Assembly: GCF_017654505.1 (NCBI RefSeq)
Contig: NC_054535.1
Location: 45,451,664 to 45,515,663 of the forward strand
DNA: 64,000 bases
Source of the DNA: Polyodon spathula
Taxonomy: Eukaryota; Chordata; Actinopteri; Acipenseriformes; Polyodontidae
Direction: 5' to 3'
The notes under the pieces were generated by a model, which was not told the origin of the DNA, searched no databases, and was given only the letters and a program-made list of their open reading frames with translations. Positions 47,614 through 58,940 of the stretch are shown one piece after another (positions within the stretch are counted from its first letter, which is position 1; every line of letters starts with the position of its first letter). A program made the position numbers and the translations under genes.

Positions 47614-48321
47614 GTAGATATAGTCTTACAGTGGGAATGATAACAGTATTATAGGTCAGCCAATGTGTGCGGCAGTATCTAATTTATAAACTGTCGATAG
47701 CAAAGAGAAAATGGTGTTGGTAAATCTTATCCCCATAGTAGACTTAATCAGTTAACTGGAGTAACAGCTGTTTAATTTATTTATTTATTTACTTATTTAT
47801 TGAAAGATTCCTCTTCCACATAGATTTAGCAGCAGGGATACAAACTCTGTATAATGTAAATTAAAAGGTTTATACAAACAAGCAAAAATTAACATCATCA
47901 CACTGTAGCGTTTGACATGCTAGTAAATACAGTGCCAGCTCAAAAGAATTCTATCATTAAACCTTTTTTTTTTCCTCTAGATGCTTGGCTCTAGCGATAT
48001 TGAAAACATTTATTTGAGACAGGATGCATTCTCACTACGACAAGATCTAATTAAATCAGATCTAAATATTTTTGGCAGCCATCAGATCAAACTGAAAATG
48101 GGTTTAGATGATAAAAGAGCAACATCAGTTATGTCGTGATGTTCTACTATTTCACTAGCAAAGCATGTACAAAGTCATTTTTTGTGTACTTTTAAATGTG
48201 TGGAGCTGCTTAAACCAAATATCATTTGAGTTGAACCAACTGAAGTTTGTAATCCAAAGGCCATGAAAAGTCATGAGAAATGTTATTGAAACTTGTAGTT
48301 TTTCTAGCAAATTTGAAAACA

Positions 48322-48413
<92 letters not shown>
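48322..48413. repeat. (TA)n-(CA)n compound microsatellite
   Basis: TA units to about 48374 followed by CA units to about 48413. Confidence 0.97.
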
Positions 48414-48416
<3 letters not shown>

Positions 48417-48719
48417 ACAGTCTTACCACTAGGTGTCACTGTCTCCCAGTTTGATAGCTTTTATTACATTCTGCTGTACCTTTGTGCTTCATTTTCCACA
48501 TATCAAGTATTGTAACCACACTATACCCTGATTTCCATTACATGAGAGTAGATGTTAAACTTCATGCTGATTTGAACTCGGCTCTCGCCAAGATAAGCAC
48601 CAACTAAGACATAGCTTTACAGTAAACTAATGTGATCCATCTGCATCTCCATCCATTTGCGTTGCTTTCCATCTGATGATGTAGATATCATTCTATCTGG
48701 TGCTGATTGCTGACGTATA

Positions 48720-50090
48720 ATGCTGGCTCCAGGGATCAGCTTATTTTGCCTCCCCAGCGCATCAGCACACACAACGGCTGTGATGCTGGCTCCGGGGCTC
48801 AACCCAGTGCGGTCTCCCCAGCACATCAGCATGACAACCGTCTGGATTGAGCTAAGTAGGGTACATCTCTGGGGTCTTCAAGTGGGAACCTTCCATCCTC
48901 GGGGTGTTTCGTCGACTAGCCAACGACACCTCAAGAGGGCTCAACAGTGATTCTGGTGTCCCAGCATCACCCCCTTCCATCCGCCGCTCAGCTTGGCCCA
49001 GCTTCGTTGCCCGTACATCAGCATTGCTTTCTTTCTGTTGTGCTTGAGATCCCCATCCAGAATCTTTCCATCTCAACCACAGCCAGTTGCTGCTCCTTTC
49101 TGCTGCTTCAGATAAGTTCTTCACTGTGCAGCGCAATTTTTGGCCACTGAACCCGACATCTCTGAGAAACCGGGTTGTAGAGTGTGCCTCAAATCCTCGA
49201 CAACCCACCTCCACTTGGTAAACTCGGACTCTCCATCCTCGCTGTTCTGCTTCAGCAGCTAGTTGAGCATACCCAAGTTTCTTCCTCTCATACACCTCAC
49301 CCACAGCATCCTTCCATGGCACTGTTAACTCTACCAGATGAACAAGGCGTGCTGATCCAGACCACAAGACAATGTCTGGTCGAAGGTTAGTGGTGGCAAT
49401 CTCAGGTGGAAAAATAAGTCGTTGACCAACATCTGCCAACATCTTCCAGTCTCTAGCAGCTTCCAGTTGTCCTGGGCGAGGCTTGGTTTTAACACCTTTT
49501 CTTGGTGGTTGCTCTCCTGGACAGAGGAATATTATCTTTTGTGTGTAATGCTTTGATGGAACTGGTTGCAACTTATTGGTTAGGTTACGCTTATCTTCCA
49601 ATGCTAAGGCCAAACATCGCAGCACCTGGTTATGGCGCCAAGTAAACCATCCTTGACTAAGACCCATCTTACATCCTGTCAAAATGTGCCTTAATGTTGC
49701 AGGTGATGAACACAAAGGACATGAGGGATCCTCACCCACCCAGAGGTATAGGTTCTAGGAGAACATCATATGTTGATCTGATGAGGAAACTGATTCTGCT
49801 CTGTTCCATTGTCTGTAGGTCTTGCCAGCCGATCTTGCGTTATTCCACACTATCCCATCTCACCCATTCTCCCTGCTTGGCCTGGGAAACAGCCTTTATA
49901 CACCTGATCCTCTCTTCCTTCTTTTGCACCTCATTGACTACCAGCTTCCTCCGTTGAGCTGGGGTTGCCCTATGCCATGTTGGAGGAGCTGAACTGAGAC
50001 CAAGACATCCTTTTCCATACTGAACTTGCCCCATAATATCTCCAATTTGAAGGGCAGCCTTAGCATCTTTCACAGCTTTCTTTGAACATC
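48720..50090 (-). mobile_element. LINE 3' end with restriction-like endonuclease, 5'-truncated
   Basis: On the minus strand a fragment at 50073-49840 (reading VQYGKGCLGLSSAPPTWHRA) precedes the 295-codon ORF at 49739-48852. The ORF has a zinc-knuckle CPLCSSPATLRHILTGC, then RPDIVLW, 13-15 residues, and VHLVELTVPW. PD...(E)LTVP is the restriction-like-endonuclease arrangement of early-branching LINEs (R2/NeSL/Hero/Rex6 group), which lies after the reverse transcriptase. A frame break separates the two ORFs and the reverse transcriptase is missing. Downstream, two related ~65-bp units with ATGCTGGCTCC and CCCCAGC(G/A)CATCAGCA form its 3' tail. Confidence 0.85.
48852..49739 (-). CDS. LINE C-terminal ORF: zinc knuckle and restriction-like endonuclease
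   Basis: 295 codons without a stop, the longest open frame in the window. Order of elements: Cys-x2-Cys...His-x4-Cys knuckle at residues about 8-24; a Trp-rich stretch; catalytic-type Arg-Pro-Asp at about 120 followed by Glu-Leu-Thr-Val-Pro at about 138; EVGCRGFEAHS near 180; a C-terminal tail rich in Ser/Gln/Glu. The endonuclease would nick target DNA for target-primed reverse transcription. The start Met is probably internal to a longer ancestral frame, since homologous sequence lies upstream. Long openness suggests recent insertion. Confidence 0.8.
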   Translation of the reverse strand: MGEDPSCPLCSSPATLRHILTGCKMGLSQGWFTWRHNQVLRCLALALEDKRNLTNKLQPVPSKHYTQKIIFLCPGEQPPRKGVKTKPRPGQLEAARDWKMLADVGQRLIFPPEIATTNLRPDIVLWSGSARLVHLVELTVPWKDAVGEVYERKKLGYAQLAAEAEQRGWRVRVYQVEVGCRGFEAHSTTRFLRDVGFSGQKLRCTVKNLSEAAERSSNWLWLRWKDSGWGSQAQQKESNADVRATKLGQAERRMEGGDAGTPESLLSPLEVSLASRRNTPRMEGSHLKTPEMYPT

Positions 50091-50260
50091 ACCTGTAAGA
50101 AAGCAAGTTAGAAGTAAACTCATGCACCTTACAAAAATACTGTTGTAGGATATTTGTTTATACTGTGAGGTATGTCTTGAATTTATTCTCAGTTGAGTGT
50201 TTATATTGGTCTGCAGCTGCTGAATATTTAGTGAAATTTTAGAGCTTGTCTCGTGACATT

Positions 50261-51878
50261 CAGTGTGTTTACATGGCCAGTAATATTCCACTAATATTCG
50301 GAATACTGAATATTCCGGCATGTAAACAGCACATTCGGAATATGAAGAGGAATATTCTACCTCTGCATATTCAAATTATTGGAGGTGGCATATTCCACTA
50401 GTATGCGGAATACTTGTGGAATATAAAGCCATGTAAACAGCATATTCGGAATATGAAGCATAACCCACAACATATACATGTAATAACAAGTACTCACAGC
50501 AATAAACATGACGGCACATGCAAGAAAACGCAGCAGCTGTTGGTCTGCTGAGGAAACATCACTTTTATTAAGGATTTTAAAGTCGTAAAACTGATGGCAA
50601 GAAACAGAGATGTGCAGAAGTGTTTAAAAGGAGGCGGAAAAAATCATGAAGGGGATTTGAGAGAACTTTGGATCAAGTTCATCATTGATGTCAAGTTTTA
50701 AAAGCACAGTACTATAAAGCAAAAAGCAAAGCAAAAAAATAAATATACAGAAGTGTAGCAAATCTGTCAATTTTTCCTTACTTCACCCTTATGAATGACA
50801 TGCTGGGTAGTCGTCTTTGTCTTCACCGACCCGGTGTAGCATCCTGTGAGATAGTGCACCCCATCAGCAAAGTAATGTGCCTTTAACATGCGCATGTCAT
50901 ACAATGTAAGGGGAGACGATGGAAAAAACCTTGAGTTTAACATTTTAAAACTAGAAGAAACAAACACATATTGTACATTGTCCTCTGCAAGCTTTTCCCA
51001 CGTCTGTACTTGCTGTAGGTGTGTTTGTTTATTCACACAGCTTTTTACTTGTATTTCAAAATGTATAAGTATAAAAAACTAGATGTTGTATTCAATGTTT
51101 TATTAAGTGTAATGCTGTATATAACTAGTACGTAGCAAAAATTACAAAAGAAAAAGGAAAAATGTATTTATAATGTAAGGGTGCACTATCACACCTGCGT
51201 GGTGTGGATATGGGGTTTGAAGAAGAATGCCACCCTGACCAGCTGACTGACGAGACAGAAGGAGAATAATGTTATCAGTACGTTATCACATTATAATGTA
51301 TTACCCATCACATGCATATTATTTATTTATTTACTTATTTATTTATTTTTCAAAATTTCTAAAGTGCCACTCGTATTGATACAGTATAAAATGCTCTTAC
51401 AATTTGAGTACAAAAGAACATACAGAAAACATATCAGTACAGCATACATTTATTTATTTATATACAATTAGAGCAATTATGCATATACACACACAAGTAC
51501 GCAGTATTTGCTTTATTTATTATGGTTATTATTCTGCTGCACATGTTTACTGTAGGTTCTGTTGACGTTATAAACGTGCATATCTGAGTCAACACATTGC
51601 ACTGAATTAAGACCCAGAAGCATCTACTTTCAAAATATCAGATTCCACAACTGAAAAAACAAAAACAAATGACTCAAATATGCATCAGCACTCTTGGTTT
51701 GCAGTGGGAAGCAAGATTTGCATGCGTTAATGGCATAAAAGGAATATTCTGTTTACCATGTAAACGCTGAATATGAAAGAAATGGGAGAATTCCGCCTGC
51801 ATGTAAACAGCATTTGGAATTTTCTAGTATTCCAAATTCTCTGAATATTCTGAATACTTGTTCCATGTAAACATACTG
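50261..51878. mobile_element. DNA transposon remnant with complex inverted termini
   Basis: The left end reads CAGTGTGTTTACATGG and the right, in reverse, CAGTATGTTTACATGG. Each terminal region repeats variants of CATGTAAACAGCATATTCGG and AATATTC, so subterminal repeats extend 150-200 bp inwards. Bases ATT flank both ends, possibly a 3-bp target duplication. The interior has only short ORFs (for example 51036-50767, minus). The superfamily is uncertain; a 3-bp duplication would suit PIF/Harbinger. Confidence 0.7.
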
Positions 51879-51899
51879 ATTGATATTGCATGTCACAGT

Positions 51900-53600
51900 C
51901 TGGAATACCCAAATGACATACACCTGATACTGTATTGCTTAACGTGATATATTGCTTTGTTTGAAACCCCAGGTGTAGTAACAACATCAACAGTTATTTA
52001 AAGAAAAGTCTCTAGTCTTGGAAGATTAAATAAGTGATATTATTCATTTTATAGTTTTTATTACTGGTAATGTTGTGCATGAAATTACATTATAATTTCC
52101 ATATTTGATGAAATGATGCACCAGTATAATAAACTTTGACCTAGTTAGCAAAGTGCATTGCTGAGGGGTGGGGCTTCAGGGGTTATAGATGTGAATTAAG
52201 CATGATATACTTCACAGGGACTGACCTTCCTTCAGATCTGCACCAGTTTTAAATCAAGATTATCATTTTGCCAAGTTTTTACAAAAACAGTCCCCAGCTC
52301 CAGTCGGAGAGCAATTAGTAATTATCTCTAAAGGCTTTTTCCTAGTCAACTGGAAAATAACAGTGCATTGCTGTTTATTTACATCCATCTAATCAAGCTG
52401 TGAGAGTAGTGCATCCACTCACATTGACTTTCCAGTCTTATACTTTAACTAGTATTCGACTAGCATTCCATAGCAATGTTCAGATGGAGACCTGAATAGA
52501 CATGTGATCTCACTGACCCTCACCACCAGACCACCAGCTGTCTGTATCCAAATTGTCTCAGATTTGCCATCTCTCATTACCTACAAGGTCAATCTCTGAA
52601 CCCCCCAAACTTGCTAGCTCCTTGAATTTCTCTTGATTTATCTGAACAGCTATGAGCCCCTCCTTTAACCAAATTTCATACATTACAGTTCAACTGAAAT
52701 TCTTCCTGACCTGTAATTAAAGGTCTTTTTTTAGCTACTGACCTGACATTGGTCTACCCACTCCTTATGATCTTATCCAGCTTTAAATTTGTCATCTGTT
52801 GCCCTCCTGAAATCTTTTAAAAATGTATTTTTCCTTTAAAATTTTTCAAAATTACATAAATAGTAATTAAGTCCTTTTTAATGGAGGGAAAATCATGGCA
52901 ATCACAGTTTTAAAATCATCAATTAATTTTATCACTAGGGCTGTGTCCGTAGGTTTTTTCACTAGCCAGGGATTCGAAGATTGTTTTAAACCTCCGAATG
53001 AAGGTTCGTCAGACAGGTTCACGCACTGTATTATTATTATTATTATTTTTTCCTGTTAACAGAAACTGTTTGACAATGTGTGAATACTATAAATCACACT
53101 TCAAATGTCACTCACATGCCAAATTTTATCTTTTGATGTGTATAATGCATATTAAGTAAACAAAAGTTGTTTTTAAAATCCGCTACCAAATCGTTGCATA
53201 GCAATTGTACATTTTTCAGTAAGTAGAAATAACCCTTAAGGTTTTTAACTCCATTTCTTACTGTCAGGTAGGATCCTAAAGACTTTTGCGCTGAAGAGGA
53301 TTTATAATGTGTTGGCAGGATACATTTGCCATCAATATTATAAAACAAAGTTGGCCTAGTTTTTTGTTACTTTGATAACATTTAAAAGTTTTCTGTTTAT
53401 AAAATGTTGGGCAACTTGGAATACAGTCCTTGATAGTTTTTAATTCCGTAGTCAGAGCCTTTTTGGCCATGACCTTAGACTAATTACATGTCAGATAGTA
53501 CCATACCAGCTGAACTAATTTTAGGTTACTGTACTTATTTTAAACTTGAGTACAGACTAACTCAGGTCGCATGTCATATTCAGTAATCCAAGGCACTGAA
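51900..53600. other. Intronic DNA, no exon recognised
   Basis: A short (ATT)n run at about 53030-53046. Neither RhoGAP exons nor classified repeats were recognised. Confidence 0.35.
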
Positions 53601-53624
53601 ACGTCTCACCATCAGAGTTGGAGG

Positions 53625-53735
53625 TCAGTTCCATTTTTCCAATTCCATTTCCAATGTCAGTTCCATTTTATACAATTCCAATTCCGTTTCCAATCCCAGC
53701 TCCCTTTTATACAATTCCAATTCTTATTCCGTTTT
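53625..53735. repeat. Imperfect short tandem repeat (CAATTCCA type)
   Basis: Variants of TCCAATTCCATTTCCA recur about five times with TATACAATTCC spacers. An inverted relative, GGAATTGG/GGAATAGG, lies at about 53848-53900. Confidence 0.7.
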
Positions 53736-53909
53736 ACAGCATAGTCTTTACTGAGGTTTATGCCGTAGGCTTTATCAGGTTACTGGACAAACTAATTAAG
53801 TTGTATACAGTATTTGTTTGCTCAATAATGCCTTTGTTGTAAAGTGATTGGAATAGGAATTGATTAAAAGGGAATTGGGATGAAAATTGGAATTGACAAA
53901 AATTGAATT

Positions 53910-55190
53910 GACCCCAGCTCTGCTCACCATGAATGCAACATTTGATGCATAAGTACTCTGTTCATTTCCAAGATGGTGGGGTCATCAGATAACACTGTGT
54001 TATCAGCCTTTTTCTTTTTAGTAAATATTAATTACAAATTGGACTCATGCATAGTAGTATTTTTTTTTTCAATTCTCTAGCCACCGCTAATCCAGTTAAT
54101 GAAAGTTAAATAGGGTTCCATCTGTTTGTTCAATGACACATTTACATTTAGGAATGAGAACCTTTTGAAAAGCATTGTTAAAATTTTCGTCGCTAAGCAG
54201 CTCAATTGTTTGTTGTGTCCATTGAAATTGTGGCAATTTAAAAGAGGCTGTATCGTTTACTCTGTCTCATTTTGACATCCATTCCACTAAAATATATTTC
54301 CATAAAGGTTTACTCATATACCACATATTTGGTGAGCTGAATATTTGGTAAGTTTTAGAACAAAGGCAAAGACAAACATAACATTTTAAACATAAACATA
54401 AAATGACTGAGCGACTATATTTCTAAGATTGTAGAATGTAGACATCTTTTTTGAACTAGCAATTCTTTAAGACAGTAATTCCCAAAGCGGTCACAGGCAA
54501 TGGATTGATGAGCTACGTGGTTAACCTGGAATAGCACTCCAAACCGTTTGTACACTGTTCCTCCTGTATTCCATGTCAGAAAAGAGAATTCTGGGTTTTC
54601 CATTAGGAGAGCTGCAAGCTGTCTTCAGCAGATTTCAGCAACCAGTTACTTTTATTACAAAACAAATAGGCAACAGTTGCTGGCAACGATTGTTCATCAT
54701 GATTCCCTTAAAGGTTACCAGCATATGGCTTTTGCCTTTTCATGGATTTTCTTTGCATGGATTTATTTAGGTTTGTGTGTTGTGTGCATGCATTCCAGCG
54801 ACGTATATGTGCAGATGCTCATGTCGCTCTTCTACGCAAATGCATTCATTGGCATCCAGTACAAACATGTCTGTAAATAACTTATACATACACCCAAGGC
54901 CATGAATAATAGTCAAAACATTATGTTTTTGCCATCTCTTGCCCTGAAGTTACTATAAATAGTAAGCGTGGTTACTCTTTATGCCCCTAAATGTATTTAT
55001 CAACAGCTATTGTATCAAAAGTATAAATCGAGAATGTTACTTTCCTGCATCTTCTTTGTACACTTTTACCCTGCTTGAGACAAAATGTATAATGGCCGAC
55101 GAAATAACACACAGCCATGCCTGTGTGGAGGTTTCACTTCCGCAGAATGTTTTTGTTTATTCTGTTTAGCCATATTTTTGTTGCTTGAGA
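53910..55190. other. Intronic DNA, no exon recognised
   Basis: Short ORFs at 54548-54880 overlap on both strands and resemble nothing known. Confidence 0.35.
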
Positions 55191-55204
55191 CACAATGAGT
55201 CAGA

Positions 55205-55335
55205 TTGCAGCAGGGCTGAAGAAACATTTAATCTAATCAACATTTGGGCCGACGGTTCAATCCAGAAAAACTTGGATGAAAGTGTCTGTAACAACCTGCT
55301 TCCAAGGCATTCATATGCATATTGTTTACCTTCTG
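55205..55335 (+). pseudogene. Possible Myb/SANT- or MADF-like transposon protein fragment
   Basis: The frame reads AEETFNLINIWADGSIQKNL then DESVCNN. The Glu-Thr-x6-Ile-Trp-x-Asp...Ile-Gln...Leu pattern is like the first helices of the Myb/SANT-like domain in fish Harbinger-type accessory proteins. It is short, the rest of the domain is not followed, and the frame ends at 55400. Confidence 0.4.
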
Positions 55336-55483
55336 TCACCCAGGTCAGCCCATGCTTTATTATTTACCGCTATGAGCGTTTTTTAAAATATGTTTATTGA
55401 ATGATGTCTAAAAAAAGAAAGTGTCAGACATGCATATTGAGGATTTCAAAATGTCCTGTATTGTTGATAACATCTTTTGTTAG

Positions 55484-55509
55484 CCCCCCCCCCCCCCCCC
55501 CCCCCCCCC
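55484..55509. repeat. Poly-C tract
   Basis: 26 consecutive C residues, preceded by TAG and followed by GG. Confidence 0.97.
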
Positions 55510-55514
55510 GGCTG

Positions 55515-56420
55515 CATAATACCACAGATAGCCAAACAGAATGAAAAGGACATGCTTGTTGAGGTTATTTCCTGCTGAAATAGAGCAGTGCTGAAATTAA
55601 GCAAAACATTCAACAGCTCTTAGCTTTGGGAAGCTCAAGGCATGTGCAGCCCATCCCTCTGCATTATGTGTTTGTGCAGGAGATTTACAGTAAATACATA
55701 TGCTTTACAGAGGAATCAGTCATGCTGCTAATCAAGAGTCCAGGATTGGTCAAGGTAAGTTATGAGGGATATGTAAAATATAGTATATTTTAGCAGTGTA
55801 ATATCTGTGTGTTTTCCTTTTTAAATGCAAAGCATCACTTAAAATTCAGCAGAGTTATAATTTAAGACTGAACCCTTTTAATCAGACCTGAAGAATGACC
55901 AGTGTGGATGTTTCACATCACTGACTGTCGGAAAATATGTAGACAACACGAAGCAGAGACATATGTTGTTTAGGTTGCAGCCTCATGGGCTTAATAGTAA
56001 TTTGATTAGCTTTGAAAACAAGTAAACTAATGTTGGGCAGTAATTACCAAAAACTGGTATGTAGTTTGCTTCTTATATAAAAAGAATAGGACAGGCTCAA
56101 CTTCCGTTAGTAAGTAAAGGTTTGGCCAACAGTGGAGCACAGAATGCTAAAATGATGCTTTCTGTCCATCTGTCTGTCCTTCACACTCCTTTATACAAGG
56201 AGTATGGAAAACATTTAACTTTTGACCTCCAGAATACCAAGCCAATTCTCTGATTTTCAACATTATCATAATAGGAGTAGAACATTTTGTAGAATTAAAC
56301 AGTCAGGTACGAACTGGGTTGCTATTGTATTTGAAGTAAATGTGTGAATCGCAAGTAGGTAAGAATTGCCTCAGTTTTTGCCTTTTTCAAAGGACCATTG
56401 ACAAAGATTGAATAATGACC
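55515..56420. other. Intronic DNA, no exon recognised
   Basis: One exon-like stretch (GTGCAG acceptor at 55679, GTAAGT donor at 55755) is open in one frame but matches nothing in the FAM13 family; it is not called. Confidence 0.35.
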
Positions 56421-56439
56421 TGCTAAGGATTCACATATA

Positions 56440-57025
56440 TTTAACAGGTTTTTATTGTAAAAACATTTGCGCAGTGCGCACAGCAATGTATTGCAAAGTT
56501 TAAACCACAGGGTACAGTCCCGAAATAATAAACACGGTATAAACACACACACAGAACACACACGATCACAAGTCCAGAGTGAGTGCTAACGTGTAAGTGG
56601 TGAAATACAATTTATTAGAGAACAGTAGTGCAGTGCTGTCCGGGTTGGTGCTGGCCTTTAGCGACAGCTCACAGAACATGTTAGCCGTCTAATAATGACA
56701 AAATTGTACAATGAGAAGAGCAAACAAACACAAAACACTCACGGTTACTCTATGGTCCTCCAGTAGTTCTCTCGCAACCGTAACAAAGGAACAATTCGCT
56801 TTGCCACATCCCCTTTTTGTACCTTCAGCCATGCCCACTTGGTTAACGAGTACAATCGATTTTCCTCCAATCCACGATTGCCACATGCCCTCCAGTCTGG
56901 GGTGATGACTTGGTATACTGTGGCTCTGCCCCCTTTCTAGATGGCCAACTTCCACCTTTCCCTGGAATGAATTGCCAAACCATCCAGTCCAGGGCACACT
57001 GTTCCCTTTACATGGCACCCTCACA
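56440..57025 (-). mobile_element. LTR-like repeat, minus orientation
   Basis: On the minus strand it begins TGTGAGGGTGCCATGTAAAG and runs to TTTTTACAATAAAAACC, with a poly-A signal near the end. An internal AATAAATTG lies near 56610. The start and poly-A signal suit an LTR, but no flanking duplication was found, so ends are approximate. Confidence 0.5.
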
Positions 57026-57375
57026 GGTCGGGAGGGAGACTAATAGCCAAGATTCATTCTTTCTCTGTCTCAAAGATATATAACAACATTCAATTGAATC
57101 ATATAATACAATAGCCTACTTTACGAAAATTAACTGACTAGTTAACCAGACGAACTCATTAAAGCAAAATGTGTATCCATCAGTTTAATTATGTAATGCA
57201 GTTTCATTACATAAGCTGTTTCATCACCATTATATTTACAAAAAAATCTGGGTAATATTTGATTTGGTAATATAGGCCCCTATGTCTGCATAATCTCTTG
57301 GATACAAAGAAAGATTGCAAAAGCAAACTGAAAGTCATGGTATCAGGTAATTCCAAAATGTTTTTTCTATTGCAG

Positions 57376-57523
57376 CGTCGTTTCTGGGTTCGAAGGTATG
57401 AAGGAGCAGGACATTTGCAATAAAATCATGGCCAAACTGATAGAGAACTACAGAACAACTTTTGAGTCTGGGGAAGACAACGAACAACCAACAGAAGAGA
57501 TTTCTAAAATCTTTACAGTAAAA
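57376..57523 (+). CDS. FAM13A-like, exon for the end of the RhoGAP domain
   Basis: The TTTCTATTGCAG acceptor starts an exon reading GFEGMKEQDICNKIMAKLI then ENYRTTFESGEDNEQPTEEI and SKIFTVK, up to a GTAAGT donor. Gly-x-Glu-Gly-Met-Lys-Glu-Gln-Asp and Ile-Met-Ala-Lys...Glu-Asn-Tyr form the last RhoGAP helix and the following acidic linker in FAM13 proteins. The exon is open and has good splice sites on both sides, so this part looks functional. It would follow the (unlocated) exons with the arginine finger and central helices. Confidence 0.88.
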
Positions 57524-58715
57524 GTAAGTATGTTGTTTAATGTACCATTTATCTGACTGCAAAGTAAGTATGAAAGGAAGGGGAAGCAGCTGTGATTCTA
57601 GGTCAGCGTTCAAACCCTTTATGTGAAACTGGCAAAGCTATCAGCTACAGTGACCTCCCCTAAACAAACTTCTTAAGCACTGTACACAAGGTTAGGTCAG
57701 AGCGTTTGTATCCTACTACTGTACCTTGTCTCAGCTGCCCGGTTCAGTAATGAATGCAAGAGAAGGACTTGAACCACATTTCTGAGCCCACTTAGCATTT
57801 CCAGGTATTTTGGTGTAAAATAAACAAGGGTAGCGTTAGCTGGAATCACACAGGGTCATGCAGTTTTGTTTATGTTAAAAAGAAGCCAATGACATTAAAC
57901 AACTGCCAAGAAAGGGGCTCAAACAATAGCCAAAGGTCAGTTAGCTTTCAAAGTGAATTTCCTACATACATTTTTTTTCAAATCACTTATGGCAATTGTA
58001 AAGCAAGATTTCATTGTATTGGCATTTTAAAGTCTCAAGGGTAGTGCAATGCTATTGTGCAATATAAGGTGTTTTTTTTTTAATATTGAATATTCACACA
58101 ATTAACAAAAAGTAGGTAAGTTTAATAAGGTGTATGCTCAAAGTCCACTAAAACTTTTTACATACAAGACCAGAAGACCAGATCAGATTTGTTAAAGAAC
58201 ATTTTTTTGGGACAAAACAATTGATGCCCTTTAGTTCAATGTGGCAGTCCAGTAAAAAAAATAAATAAATAAATAAAAACCCAGATAACTGAAACATACT
58301 TCATTACATTTTTATTGTTTTCAATCTAGTGTGTTTTTATTTGTTTTTAACATAAATAAAATAAAAAAACACCTATATTTTGCTAGCATTTTAAGGGATA
58401 AGATGTGTTCTGACTAGTTAGTAGTTAATACTGAGAACTCTACTACCGGTATAGACATGGGCAGTTAGTGTGTCCTCTGGGCATCCAGCCTAGCTAGAGG
58501 CTCTGGCATTTATTTTGTTTATTTGGACTTGCTCCTGTACAGCTTGTATATGATCATTTTTTCTTTATGGAGATTTATGGCACAATTAACTAATTTATTG
58601 CAAGTTGGCAAACCGTTGCAGTGTTCGATAGCACAGTTTGAGCAGGCTGTTTGTATTGCAATACAGTTGATCAAATGCTATTTCAACACAGCATTTACAG
58701 GAAAGGTTAATCTTA
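57524..58715 (+). other. Intronic DNA of the FAM13A-like gene
   Basis: Contains A/T-rich runs (an AAAT array near 58260). No exon recognised. Confidence 0.4.
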
Positions 58716-58719
58716 ATCT

Positions 58720-58940
58720 AAGGCTCTGTGGTCCAGTGGTTAAAGAAAGGGCTTGTAACTAGGAGGTCCCCGGTTTATATCCCAGCTCAGTCATTGTGTG
58801 ACTTTGTGCAAATCACTTGTGCTCCTTCTTTTGGGGGAGATATTGTCGTAATTGATTCTGCAGCTGATACATAGTTCATACACCCTACTGTCTGTAAGTC
58901 GCTTTGGATAAAGGCGTCTGCTAAATAAACAAATAATATT
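58720..58940 (+). mobile_element. tRNA-derived SINE
   Basis: The head GGCTCTGTGGTCCAGTGGTT has the A-box layout of a tRNA gene, and GGTTTATATCCC about 40 bp on corresponds to the B box. The body holds CTGCAGCTGATACATAGTTC, shared with the element at 9.72 kb, and the tail GTAAGTCGCTTTGGATAAAG with GCGTCTGCTAAATAA is the widespread fish SINE/LINE 3' end. Transcribed by RNA polymerase III and mobilised by a partner LINE. Confidence 0.88.

Larger units (their letters stand above)
47614..57375 (+). other. Long intron region where central RhoGAP exons are expected
   Basis: FAM13A RhoGAP exons carrying the arginine-finger segment (Gly-Leu-Phe-Arg-x-x-Gly) and the middle helices should lie here. None was recognised by eye in any frame. 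What is seen: a TA/CA microsatellite, a minus-strand LINE end, a 1.6-kb DNA transposon, a poly-C tract, a possible Myb-like fragment and a minus-strand LTR-like block. Confidence 0.5.

Noticed and set aside
47990..48140. Acceptor-like CTCTAG followed by an open stretch (MLGSSDIENIYL)
   Set aside because: Does not match the RhoGAP segment expected next in FAM13A; no donor in phase.
54548..54880. 110-codon ORF as a possible RhoGAP exon
   Set aside because: Sequence does not match any RhoGAP helix or arginine-finger segment, and a second ORF overlaps it in another frame.
55680..55756. Exon-like stretch with good acceptor and GTAAGT donor
   Set aside because: Only about 25 codons (EIYSKYICFTEESVMLL) with no match to FAM13A; AG and GTAAGT strings occur by chance often in DNA of this kind.
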